Shown piece by piece: positions 47,231 through 58,217 of a stretch of DNA of 64,000 nt. Every line of letters starts with the position of its first letter. Position 1 is the first letter of the stretch. Both the position numbers and the translations under genes were made by a program. The DNA is from Cervus elaphus. Taxonomy: Eukaryota > Chordata > Mammalia > Artiodactyla > Cervidae. Under the pieces are notes generated by a model, which searched no databases, was not told the origin of the DNA, and saw only the letters and a list, made by a program, of their open reading frames with translations. The stretch covers positions 48,577,037 through 48,641,036 of the forward strand of contig NC_057825.1 in the NCBI RefSeq assembly GCF_910594005.1, written 5' to 3'.

Positions 47231-50200
47231 TACAGTTCAGTTCAGTTCAGTTGCTCAGTCGTGTCCAACTCTTTGTGACCCCGTGAACCATAGCACACCA
47301 GGCTTCCCTGTCGATTTACAACTCGCAGAGTTTACCCAAACTCATGTCCATCGAGTCAGTGATGCCATCAAGCCATCTCATCCTCTGTTGTCCCCTTCTC
47401 TTCCTGCCCTCAATCTTTCCCAGCATCAGGGTCTTTTCTAATGAGTCAGTTCTTCGCATCAGGTGGCCAAAATATTGGAGTTTCAGCTTCAACATTAGTC
47501 TTATCAATGAACACCCAGGACTGATCTCCTTTAGGTTGGACTGGTTGGATCTCCTTGCAGTCCAAGAGACTCTCAAGAGTCTTCTCCAACACCACAGTTC
47601 AAAAGCATCAATTCTTCAGCATTCAGCTCTCTTCACAGTCCAACTCTAACATCTATACATGACCAATGGAAAAACAATAGCCTTGACTAGACGGACCTTT
47701 GTTGACAAAGTAATGTCTCTGCTTTGCAATACGCTGTCTAGGTTGGTGAGAACTTTCCTTCCAAGGAGTAAGCGTCTTTTAATTTCAAGGCTGCAGTCAC
47801 CATCTGCAGTGATTTTGGAGCCCAGAAAAATAAAGTCAGTCATTGTTTCCACTGTTTCCCCATCTATCTGCCATGAAGTGACGGGCCCAGATACCATGAT
47901 CTTAGTTTTCTGAATGTGGAGCTTTAAGCCAGTTTTTTCACTCTCCTCTTTCACTTTCATCAAGAGGCTCTTTAGTTCTTCTTCACTTTCTGCCATAAGG
48001 GTGGTGTCATCTGCATATATGAGGTTATTGATATTTCTCCCGGCAATCTTGAATTCCATCTTGTGCTTCTTCCAGCCCAGCTTTTCTCATGATGTACTCT
48101 GCATACAAGTTATATAATCAGGGTGACAATATACAACCTTGACGTACTCCTTTTCCTATTTGGAACCAGTCTGTTGTTCCATGTTCAATTCTAACTGCTG
48201 CTTCCTGACCTGCATACAGGTTTCTCAAGAGGCAGGTCAGGTGGTCTGGCATTCCCATCTCCTTCAGAATTTTCCACAGTTTATTGCGACCCACACAGTC
48301 AAAGGCTTTGGCATAGTCAATAAAGCAGAAATAAATGTTTTTCTGGAACTCTCTTGCTTTTTCAATGATCCATCAGATGTTGGCAATATGATCTCTGGTT
48401 CCTCTGACTTTACTCAAACCAGCTTGAACATCTGAAAGTTCACAGTTCATGTATTGCTGAAGCCTGGCTTGGAGAACTTTATGCATTACTTTACTAGCGT
48501 GTGAGATGAGTGCAATTGTGTGATAGTTTAAGCATCCTTTGGCACTGCCTTTCTTTGGGATTGGAATGAAACCTGACATTTCCAGTCCTGTGGCCACTGC
48601 TGAGTTTTCCAAATTTGTTGGCATATTGAGTGCAGCACTTTCACAGCATCATCTTTCAGGATTTGAAACAGCTCAACTGGAATTCCATCACATCCGCTAG
48701 CTTTGATCATAGTGATGCTTCCTAAGGCCCACTTGACTTTGTATTCCAGGATGTCGGGCTCTAGGTGAGTGATCACTCCATCGTGATTATCTGGGTCGTG
48801 AAGATCTTTTTTGTACAGTTCTGTGTATTCTTGCCACCTCTTCTTAATATCTTCTGCTTCTGTTAGGTACATACCATTTCTGTCCTTTATTGAACCCATC
48901 TTTGTATGAAATGTTCCCTTTGAAAGTGAAAGTGAAGTCACTCATGGGTATCTCTAATTTTCTTGAAGAGATCTCTAGTCTTTCCCATTCTGTTGTTTTC
49001 CTCTATTTCTTTGCATTGATTGCTGAGGAAGGCTTTCTTATCTCTCCTGGCTATTCTTTGGAACTCTGCATTCAAATGGGAATATCTTTCCTTTTCTCCT
49101 TCGTTTTTTGCTTCTCTTCCTTTCACAGCTGTTTGTAAGGCCTCCTCAGACAACCATTTTGCCTTTTTGCATTTCTTTTCCATGGGGATGGGCTTAATCC
49201 CTGTCTCCTATACAATGTCATGAACTTCCGTCCATAGTTCATCAGGCACTCTGTCTATCAGATCTAGTCCCTCAAATCTATTTCTCACTTCCACTGTATA
49301 GTCATAAGGGATTTGATTTAGGTCATACCTGAATGGTCTAGTGGTATGAAAAGGCAAAATGATAGGATACTGAAATTGGAACTCCCCAGGTCAGTAGGTG
49401 CCCAATATGCTACTGGAGATCAGTGGAGAAATAACTCCAGAAAGAATGAAGGGATGGAGGCAAAGCAAAAACAATACCTACTTGTGGATGTGACTGGTGA
49501 TAGAAGCAAGGTTCAATGCTGTAAAGACCAATATTGCATAGAAACCTGGAATTTTAGGTCCATGAATCAAGGCAAATTGGAAGTGGTCAAACAGGAGATG
49601 GCAAGAGTGAATGTCGACATTCTAGGAATCAGCAAACTAAAATTGACTGGAATGGGTGAATTTAACTCAGATGACCATTATATCCACTACTCTGGGCAGG
49701 AACCCCTTAGAAGAAATGGAGTAGTCATCATGGTCACCAAATGAGTCTGAAATGCAGTACTTGGATGCAATCTCAAAAATGACAGAATGATCTCTGTTCA
49801 TTTCCAAGGCAAACCATTCAATATTATGGTAATCCAAGCCTATGCCCCAACCAGTAATGCTGAAGAAGCCAAAGTTGAACGGTTCTATGAAGACCTACAA
49901 GACCTTATAGAACTAACACCCAAAAAGATGTCCTTTTCATTATAGGGGACTGGAATGCAAAAGTAGGAAGTCAAGAAACACCTGGAGTAACAGGAAATTT
50001 GGCCTTGGAATACAGGATGAAGCAGGGCAAAGGCTAACAGAGTTTTGCCAAGAGAACTCACCGGTCATAGCAAACACTCTCTTCCAACAACACAAGAGAA
50101 GACTCTACACATGGACATCACCAGATTGTCAACACCGAAATCAGATTGATTATATTCTTTGCAGCCAAAGATGGAGACGCTCTATACAGTCAGCAAAAAC

Positions 50201-50265
50201 GAGACCGGGAGATCTGACTGTGGCTCAGATCATGAACTCCTTATTGCCAAATTCAGACTTAATGT
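47231..50265 (-). mobile_element. Near-full-length BovB with inverted 5' third
   Basis: 47231-49345 is BovB 3' tail through RT and linker on the minus strand. 49346-50265 is the BovB 5' part (start and endonuclease, including an open 132-codon frame at 49346-49744) on the plus strand. The plus part ends at TTCAGACTTAA and the minus part begins, in BovB order, at ACCACTAGACCATTCAGG; these are only about 25 bp apart in intact copies. This fits one about 3.06-kb element whose 5' segment was inverted during insertion. Coding frames are broken. Confidence 0.8.
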
Positions 50266-50413
50266 GACATTAGCATGTTTTTAACCTGTTCACTTTCTTT
50301 CTGACATGAGACACTACACCCAAAAACGTCCTTCCTAGCATTGAGGGAGAAAAAAACTACTAAAACTAGAAAAACTGATTCTTTCATAGAAATTTCTTGA
50401 CCAAGAGGGAAAG
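50266..50413 (+). other. Probable ERV 3' internal remnant before the LTR
   Basis: Short segment between the BovB and the 3' LTR, assigned by position; no env reading is visible. Confidence 0.35.
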
Positions 50414-50755
50414 TATAAAAAATTAATAGACAGAAACCTCAGTTAAACAGTGGAGGAGATCAGAAGAGGGGGACTCTCAGGTCCTTTGAAAATAGTAGAG
50501 CCCAACAGGAAGAAGAAAGACTCCTCTTCTTTCCTGATAAGGATTCAGTCAAGGAAAAGCCAAGGACTCAGTTTACTATAGTCCTCCCTACTTCCCTTTC
50601 CCCTGTATAAAAGAGTTCTTTCTCCTTTGCTGTGTGGAGAACTTGCACTAAGGTTTCCATGGTTGCAGACTCCCAAATTGAAATTCCCTGGTGATCTCAA
50701 ATAAACCCATCTTTGTTGGAGAGAAAACTGGCATTCCATTTGTTTTAGGTCAACA
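50414..50755 (+). repeat. ERV LTR, probable 3' LTR
   Basis: Related copy of 33695-34028, sharing the AGAGCCCAACA block, the TATAAAAG box (50606-50613) and AATAAA (50700-50705), and ending TTTTAGGTCAACA. It is clearly diverged from the 5' copy, suggesting an old insertion, or possibly two separate insertions of one family. Confidence 0.75.
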
Positions 50756-53047
50756 AAAGTTATTGCTTTGGGAAATTGCCTTGAGACAATGATAGCTTCT
50801 AAGTTTGCTACCCAGACGACATGAAACAGAAATACCAGCAAATGAAAAGATATTCAAATCATGAATTTCATTGAATCAATTCAAAAGATAAAATGAAAAT
50901 TCAAGGAGAAGAGATAAGGTAAATTAACACTTAAGAAAAAGTGCTTGAATAATGAAAGGACTATTATACATAATTTGAGAATAAACAGTTAAAGTAATTA
51001 TAGTTTTAATAGTTATTCATTGCTGTGTAACAAATTGTACCCAAAGCTAGTCCCCTAAAATAACAGATAATAATTATATCATAGTTTTTTAGTCAGGAAA
51101 ATCCTAGAGCAGAATAGTCATTAGGAAAATATTGAGGAACTCAGAATAAAATATAAATTTTAGTTAAATAAAAAGTAAATTTTTTTAAAGAAAGCATTTG
51201 TGTGTGCTACAAACACTGAGTCTTTAATTCCTTTCATTTCAATCCAAAATTGATGTCCTGACTGGTTATAATACTCTATGGGAATTGACTTTCCCCTTCA
51301 GTTTTTTTGTTTTTTTGCAAGTGGTTTATTGCCTTTTGAAATCCAATGTTCTATGGAGAAGATTAAAACTAATCTATGCTTTCCCTCCTTTGTAGAACAT
51401 ATGATCCACATAGCTTCAAATAGTCATTAATTTACAAAATTATTTACTTTTTTGGTTCTTAGCCACTGCATTTTGACCATTTCTCCAACCTGTTCTAAAT
51501 ATTATAAATGTGCTTCTTTTTCATCCCAGGTTCCTTAGTGCCTCTTTAGTTTCAGATCTATGACAGACTGATTTTTTGTTTATCTTCTCTATCTCAGTAA
51601 TAAGATGATATGGACCGCATAGACCATAAGACATAATTTGTACAACTGAAGAAGAACAAAACAAAATGAATGGAAAAATTAGTCAAGGACATAATAAACA
51701 AAACTTGAAAATAGAGGGCTATCTGATTCTAGAAGCTTTCAGGTTCCAAAAAGAGAAAATACATACTATTAAGATGACTTAAACTATATGAAAAAATTTC
51801 AACAATGAGAAATGGATATAACCATTATTACTCTTTCTTCATTATTCTGTTATTATTCAGTGCTTTTTTTTTTCCATCAAGAGCTTCTTATTCTTCTGAG
51901 AATACAAATAAACCTTTGCAAAATTTTGTCTGTTTTTTAAATTTAAACATGTATTCTTCATTTGAACCTCACTTCTCATATCTATGCCTTTTTTTTATTT
52001 GTTTGATACAACATATTTATGGAGATCTAAGACTAGATCTTTCCTTATTCATTTTGTAATGCAAGTTTTATATGTATTGTTACATAACTTGTCCCAGAAA
52101 AAAATACTGAAGGGCTCCACTCAACTCCTGTCTTTGTTTCCCTGGATATTTTTCATTTTTCGCACAGTGCCTGAATTGGAAGGCTGTATGTCAGTGGTTT
52201 GTAATCTCTGTTAGAACTTGTATTGCTTGAGTGTGGGAGGTGGTAACAGTATCCAGAGTGAATTGGCAAAACGAGCAGTTGGCAGCTGGTAATTCTAATT
52301 TTGGTGAATTCTTTCTTAGCACTTGCCATATTTGAAATATCATCTGCCTGAGGACTGTATGTGCTCCCTTGATGAGAATTTGAGGCTACCTCAGAGTTCA
52401 TCCTTTCCCTTGCCTTGAAGAGAGCAAGTTACCTTTTGGGAAACAAGTGACTGTGACATTCCTTTGGCTCCCAAATGTTTGTTGCATGGTTATCAACTTA
52501 CCTCAATTGACATTTAACTGAAACAGCAAACCTGAATCTCAGCTCATTGTAATCCAATATTCTATGCTCTGCTTCATCTCATATCATTCAGGACTCGTTA
52601 TGAGTGAAGAAACCCAAATGACTTTGCCAATAGAGATTTTATTGTTTGTGTAAACAAAAATATAGAAGCTAGGTGAATTCCTTGTACAGACTGATCTGCC
52701 AGCAAGGATCCAGTGTATCTCTAAATTTGTTCTGCCTGCTTCACTTATAGTTCAATATTATTAAAGTTGGATAATGGGCATATGTCATTTATTACATAAT
52801 TTTCTTGTCTTTTGTATTCACAAAATTTTCTATGTAAAAAGTAAACTGAAATTATGCAAATGAAGTACTCTCTATGCATCTCTTGCTAGCCTCATCATTT
52901 CAAAAACAGGGCCTGTTTTCAGGGCCTTTTCCTTCCTGTCATCTTATATTCAGTCCTCTGGACTCTACTTGATATGGAAAGTAACTTTGGTGCCTGTCTT
53001 TCTTTTATTTAATACAGATTTCATGTCTGTTCTTTACACAGACTTGA
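50756..53047. other. No gene seen (2.3 kb)
   Basis: AT-rich and mostly unassigned. About 51008-51110 (GCTGTGTAACAAATTGTACCC...) resembles the start of an old mammalian DNA-transposon-type repeat, low confidence. Confidence 0.5.
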
Positions 53048-53059
53048 GGCAGGCTGATT
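53048..53059. repeat. Target-site duplication, left copy (full-length L1)
   Basis: GGCAGGCTGATT directly before the T-run (L1 tail); identical to 60533-60544. Confidence 0.92.
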
Positions 53060-53419
53060 TTTTTTTTTTTTTTTTACTTTGAATTTATTTATTTATTTAT
53101 TTATTTTTATTTTTTTTTTCCAGTGGGTTTTGTCATACATTGATATGAATCAGCCATGGATTTACATGTATTCCCAATCCCGATCCCCCCCTCCCACCTC
53201 CCTCTCCACCCGATTCCTCTGGGTCTTCCCAGTGCACCAGGCCGGAGCACTTGTCTCATGCATCCCACCTGGGCTGGTGATCTGTTTCACCATAGATAGT
53301 ATACATGCTGTTCTTTTGAAATATCCCACCCTCACCTTCTCCCACAGAGTTCAAAAGTCTGTTCTGTATTTCTGTGTCTCTTTTTCTGTTTTGCATATAG
53401 GGTTATCGTTATCACCTTT

Positions 53420-56400
53420 CTAAATTCCATATATATGTGTTAGTATGCTGTAATGTTCTTTATCTTTCTGGCTTACTTCACTCTGTATAATGGGCTCCAG
53501 TTTCATCCATCTCATTAGGACTGGTTCAAATGAATTCTTTTTAATGGCTGAGTAATATTCCATGGTGTATATGTACCACAGCTTCCTTATCCATTCATCT
53601 GCTGATGGGCATCTAGGTTGCTTCCATGTCCTGGCTATTATAAACAGTGCTGCGATGAACATTGGGGTGCACGTGTCTCTTTCAGATCTGGTTTCCTCAG
53701 TGTGTATGCCCAGAAGTGGGATTGCTGGGTCATATGGCAGTTCTATTTCCAGTTTTTTAAGAAATCTCCACACTGTTTTCCATAGCGGCTGTACTAGTTT
53801 GCATTCCCACCAACAGTGTAAAAGGGTTCTCTTTTCTCCACACCCTCTCCAGCATTTATTGCTTGTAGACTTTTGGATAGCAGCCATCCTGAGTGGCATG
53901 TAATGGTACCTCATTGTGGTTTTGATTTGCATTTCTCTAATAATGAGTGATGTTGAGCATCTTTTCATGTGTTTGTTGGCCATCTGTATGTCTTCTTTGG
54001 AGAAATGTCTGTTTAGTCCTTTGGCCCATTTTTTGATTGGGTCATTTATTTTTCTGGAATTGAGCTGCAGGAGTTGCTTGTATATTTTTGAGATTAATCC
54101 TTTGTCTGTTTCTTCATTTGCTATTATTTTCTCCCAATCTGAGGGCTGTCTTTTCACCTTGCTTATAGTTTCCTTTGTAGTGCAAAAGCTTTTAAGTTTC
54201 ATTAGGTCCCATTTGTTTATTTTTGCTTTTATTTCCAATATTCTGGGAGGTGGGTCATAGAGGATCTTGCTGTGATTTATGTCGGAGAGTGTTTTGCCTA
54301 TGTTCTCCTCTAGGAGTTTTATAGTTTCTGGTCTTACATTTAGATCTTTAATCCATTTTGAGTTTATTTTTGTGTATGGTGTTAGAAAGTGTTCTAGTTT
54401 CATTCTTTTACAAGTGGTTGACCAGTTTTCCCAGCACCACTTGTTAAAGAGGTTGTCTTTTTTCCATTGTATATCCTTGCCTCCTTTGTCAAAGATAAGG
54501 TGTCCATAGGTTCGTGGATTTATCTCTGGGCTTTCTATTCTGTTCCATTGATCTATATTTCTGTCTTTGTGCCAGTACCATACTGTCTTGATGACTGTGG
54601 CTTTGTAGTAGAGTCTGAAGTCAGGCAGGTTGATTCCTCCAGTTCCATTCTTCTTTCTCAAGATTATTTTGGCTATTCGAGGTTTTTTGTATTTCCATAC
54701 AAATTGTGAAATTATTTGTTCTAGTTCTGCGAAAAATACCGTTGGTAGCTTGATAGGGATTGCATTGAATCTATAGACTGCTTTGGGTAGAATAGCCATT
54801 TTGACAATATTGATTCTTCCAATCCATGAACACGGTATGTTTCTCCATCTGTTTGTGTCCTCTTTGATTTCTTTCATCAGTGTTTTATAGTTATCTATGT
54901 ATAGGTCTTTTGTTTCTTTAGGTAGATATACTCCTAAGTATTTTATTCTTTTTGTTGCAATGGTGAATGGTATTGTTTCCTTAATTTCTCTTTCTGTTTT
55001 TTCATTGTTAGTATATAGGAATGCAAGGGATTTCTGTGTGTTAATTTTATATCCTGCAACTTTACTATATTCGTTGATTAGCTCTAGTAATTTTCTGGTA
55101 GAGTCTTTAGGGTTTTCTATACAGAGGATCATGTCATCTGCAAACAGTGAGAGTTTTACTTCTTCTTTTCCTATCTGGATTCCTTTTACTTCTTTTTCTG
55201 CTCTGATTGCTGTGGCCAGAACTTCCAACACTATGTTGAATAGTAGTGGTGAGAGTGGGCACCCTTGTCTTGTTCCTGATTTCAGGGGAAATGCCTTCAA
55301 TTTTTCACCATTGAGGGTGATGCTTGCTGTGGGTTTGTCATATATAGCTTTTATTATGTTGAGGTATGTTCCTTCTACTCCTGCTTTTTGGAGAGTTTTA
55401 ATCATAAATGAGTGTTGAATTTTGTCAAAGGCTTTCTCTGCATCTATTGAGATAATCATATGGTTTTTATCTTTCAATTTGTTAATGTGGTGTATTACAT
55501 TGATTGATTTGCGGATATTAAAGAATCCTTGCATTCCTGGGATAAAGCCCACTTGGTCATGGTGTATGATTTTTTTAATATGTTGTTGGATTCTGTTTGC
55601 TAGAATTTTGTTAAGGATTTTTGCATCTATATTCATCAGTGATATTGGCCTGTAGTTTTCTTTTTTTGGGGCATCTTTGTCTGGTTTTGGAATTAGGGTG
55701 ATGGTGGCCTCATAGAATGAGTTTGGAAGCTTACCTTCATCTGCAATTTTCTGGAAGAGTTTGAGTAAGATAGGTGTTAGCTCTTCTCTAAATTTTTGGT
55801 AGAATTCAGCTGTGAAGCCATCTGGTCCTGGGCTTTTGTTTGCTGGAAGATTTTTGATTACAGTTTCGATTTCCTTGCTTGTGATGGGTCTGTTAAGATC
55901 TTCTATTTCTTCCTGGTTCAGTTTTGGAAAGTTATACTTTTCTAAGAATTTGTCCATTTCATCCAAGTTGTCCATTTTATTGGCATAGAGCTGCTGGTAG
56001 TAGTCTCTTATGATCCTTTGTATTTCAGTGTTGTCTGTTGTGATCTCTCCATTTTCATTTCTAATTTTGTTAATTTGGTTTTTCTCTCTTTGTTTCTTAA
56101 TGAGTCTTGCTAATGGTTTGTCAATTTTGTTTATTTTTTCAAAAAAACCAGCTTTTAGCTTTGTTGATTTTTGCTATGGTCTCTTTAGTTTCTTTTGCAT
56201 TTATTTCTGCCCTGATTTTTAAGATTTCTTTTCTTCTGCTAACTCTGGGGTTCTTCATTTCTTCCTTCTCTAATTGCTTTAGGTGTAGAGTTAGGTTATT
56301 TATTTGGTTTTTTTCTTGTTTCTTGATGTAAGCCTGTAATGCTATGAACCTTCCCCTTAGCACTGCTTTTACAGTGTCCCATAGGTTTTGGGTTGTTGTG

Positions 56401-57239
56401 TTTTCATTTTCATTCATTTCTATACATATTTTGATTTCTTTTTTGATTTCTTCTATGATTTGTTGATTATTCAGAAGCGTGTTATTTAGCCTCCATATGT
56501 TTGAAGTTTTAACAATTTTTTTCCTGTAATTGAGATCTAATCTTACTGCACTGTGGTCAGAAAAGATGACTGGAATGATTTCAATTTTTTTGAATTTTCC
56601 AAGACCAGATTTATGGCCCAGGATGTGATCTATTCTGGAAAATGTTCCATGTGCACTTGAGAAAAAGGTGAAGTTGATTGTTTTGGGGTGAAATGTCCTA
56701 TAGATATCAATTAGGTCTAGCTGGTCCATTGTGTCATTTAAGGTTTGCGTTTCCTTGTTAATTTTCTGTTTAGTTGATCTATCCATAGTTGTGAGTGGGG
56801 TATTAAAGTCTCCCACTATTATTGTGTTACTATTAATTTCCTCTTTCATACTCGTTAGCGTTTGCCGTACATATTGCGGTGCTCCTATGTTGGGTGCATA
56901 TATATTTATAATTGTTATATCTTCTTCTTTGATTGATCCTTTGATCATTATGTAGTGTCCTTCTTTGTCTCTTTTCACATCCTTTATTTGAAAGTCTATT
57001 TTATCTGATATGAGTATTGCGACTCCTGCTTTCTTTTGGTCTCCGTTTGCATGAAATATTTTTTTCCAGCCCTTCACTTTTCGTCTGTATGTGTCTCTTG
57101 TTTTGAGGTGGGTCTCCTGTAGACAGCATATATAGGGGTCTTGTTTTTGTATCCATTCAGCCAATCTTTGTCTTTTGGTTGGGGCATTCAACCCATTTAC
57201 ATTTAGGGTAATTATTGATAGGTGTGGTCCCGTTGCCAT
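53420..57239 (-). pseudogene. L1 ORF2 (endonuclease-reverse transcriptase), one frameshift
   Basis: ORF2p nicks target DNA and reverse-transcribes L1 RNA. The first 366 codons (57239-56139) hold the AP-type endonuclease with all expected catalytic residues: Asn13, Glu42 (QETH), Asp144 and Asn146 (GDFN), Asp204 and His229 (SDHS). This frame ends at a TGA (56141-56139) right after a run of seven T on the sense strand, where relatives have six. One extra T therefore shifts the frame. Past it the reading stays open without a stop into an 851-codon ORF (first ATG at 55975) with RT motifs including FADD (residues 278-281 of that piece) and the C-terminal cysteine motif CWRGC...HCWWEC. It could be a real mutation or a homopolymer sequencing error. 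Confidence 0.9.
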
Positions 57240-57290
57240 TTACTTTGTTGTTTTGGGTTCACGTTTATACAACCTTTCTGTATTTCCTGT

Positions 57291-58217
57291 CTAGAGAAGA
57301 TCCTTTAGCATTTGTTGAAGAGCTGGTTTGGTGGTGCTGAATTCTCTCAGCTTTTGCTTATCTGTAAAGCTTTTGAATTCTCCTTCATATCTGAATGAGA
57401 TCCTTGCTGGATACAGTAATCTAGGTTGTAGGTTATTCTCTTTCATTACTTTCAGTACGTCCTGCCATTCCCTTCTGGCCTGGAGGGTTTCTATTGATAG
57501 ATCAGCTGTTATCCTTATGGGAATCCCTTTGTGTGTTATTTGTTGTGTTTCCCTTGCTGCTTTTAATATTTGTTCTTTGTGTTTGATCTTTGTTAATTTG
57601 ATTAATATGTGTCTTGGGGTGTTTCGCCTTGGGTTTATCCTGTTTGGGACTCTCTGGGTTTCTTGGATTTGGGTGGCTATTTCCTTCCCCATTTTAGGGA
57701 AGTTTTCAGCTATTATCTCCTCGAGTATTTTCTCATGGCCTTTCTTTTTGTCTTCTTCTTCTGGGACTCCTATGATTCGAATGTTGGGGCATTTCACAGT
57801 GTCCCAGAGGTCCCTGAGGTTGTCCTCATTTCTTTTGATCCTTTTTTCTTTTTTCCTCTCTGCTTCATTTATTTCCACCATTTTATCTTCTATCTCACTT
57901 ATCCTATCTTCTGCCTCCGTTATTCTACTCTTGGTTCCCTCCAGAGTGTTTTTGATCTCATTCATTGCATTATTCATTTTTAATTGACTCTTTTTTATTT
58001 CTTCTAGGTCTTTATTAAACAGTTCTTGAATCTTTTCAATCTTTGTTTCCAGGCTATTTATCTGTAACTCCATTTTGTTTTCAAGATTTTGGATCATTTT
58101 TATTATCATTATTCTAAATTCTTTTTCAGGTAGATTCCCTATCTCCTCCTCTTTTGTTTGACTTGGTGGGCATTTTTCATGTTCCTTTACCTGTTGGGTA
58201 TTTCTTTGCCTTTTCAT
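57291..58217 (-). CDS. L1 ORF1 protein (RNA-binding chaperone), intact
   Basis: Uninterrupted 308-residue ORF. In the L1 family ORF1p trimerises, binds L1 RNA and acts as a nucleic-acid chaperone in the cytoplasmic RNP. Visible order: a basic and acidic N-terminus; a long coiled coil at about residues 34-140 rich in E/K/I heptads; an RRM-like domain from about 144 with the strand NIRIIGVPE (145-153) and a second strand PRHILIKL (201-208); and a C-terminal domain at about 236-308 holding YPARISFRYEGE (269-280). The stop is 51 nt before the ORF2 start, the usual L1 arrangement. I see no premature stop or frameshift. Confidence 0.93.
   Translation of the reverse strand: MKRQRNTQQVKEHEKCPPSQTKEEEIGNLPEKEFRIMIIKMIQNLENKMELQINSLETKIEKIQELFNKDLEEIKKSQLKMNNAMNEIKNTLEGTKSRITEAEDRISEIEDKMVEINEAERKKEKRIKRNEDNLRDLWDTVKCPNIRIIGVPEEEDKKKGHEKILEEIIAENFPKMGKEIATQIQETQRVPNRINPRRNTPRHILIKLTKIKHKEQILKAARETQQITHKGIPIRITADLSIETLQARREWQDVLKVMKENNLQPRLLYPARISFRYEGEFKSFTDKQKLREFSTTKPALQQMLKDLL

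Larger units (their letters stand above)
33695..50755 (+). mobile_element. ERV1-type (gammaretrovirus-like) provirus remnant expanded by nested insertions
   Basis: Two related LTRs about 16.4 kb apart, same orientation, enclose plus-strand retroviral remnants in genomic order: gag-like (about 34930-35942), reverse transcriptase (38233-39604), RNase H (44041-44278 and 45237-45397) and integrase (45616-46163). The intervals are explained by younger repeats: BovB 35953-36796, L1 37085-37266, L1 37591-38232, Bov-tA 38363-38588, CHR-2 38888-39229, BovB 39605-44040, an unassigned block with SINEs 44279-45236, Bov-tA 45398-45615, L1 46164-47230 and BovB 47231-50265. Env is not recognisable. Every gene segment carries stops, frameshifts and lost catalytic residues, so it is defunct. 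Assignment to one provirus is an inference from order and orientation. Confidence 0.7.

Noticed and set aside
33690..50760. Short duplication flanking the two ERV LTRs
   Set aside because: The bases next to the LTRs (CAAGG and AAAGT) agree at only three of five positions, too weak to claim.
53562..55655. Several 75-173-codon plus-strand frames
   Set aside because: Antisense shadows of L1 ORF2.
57328..57987. 219-codon plus-strand open frame opposite L1 ORF1
   Set aside because: It lies exactly antisense to the intact ORF1 coding frame and has the hydrophobic composition typical of reverse-complemented K/E-rich coding sequence.
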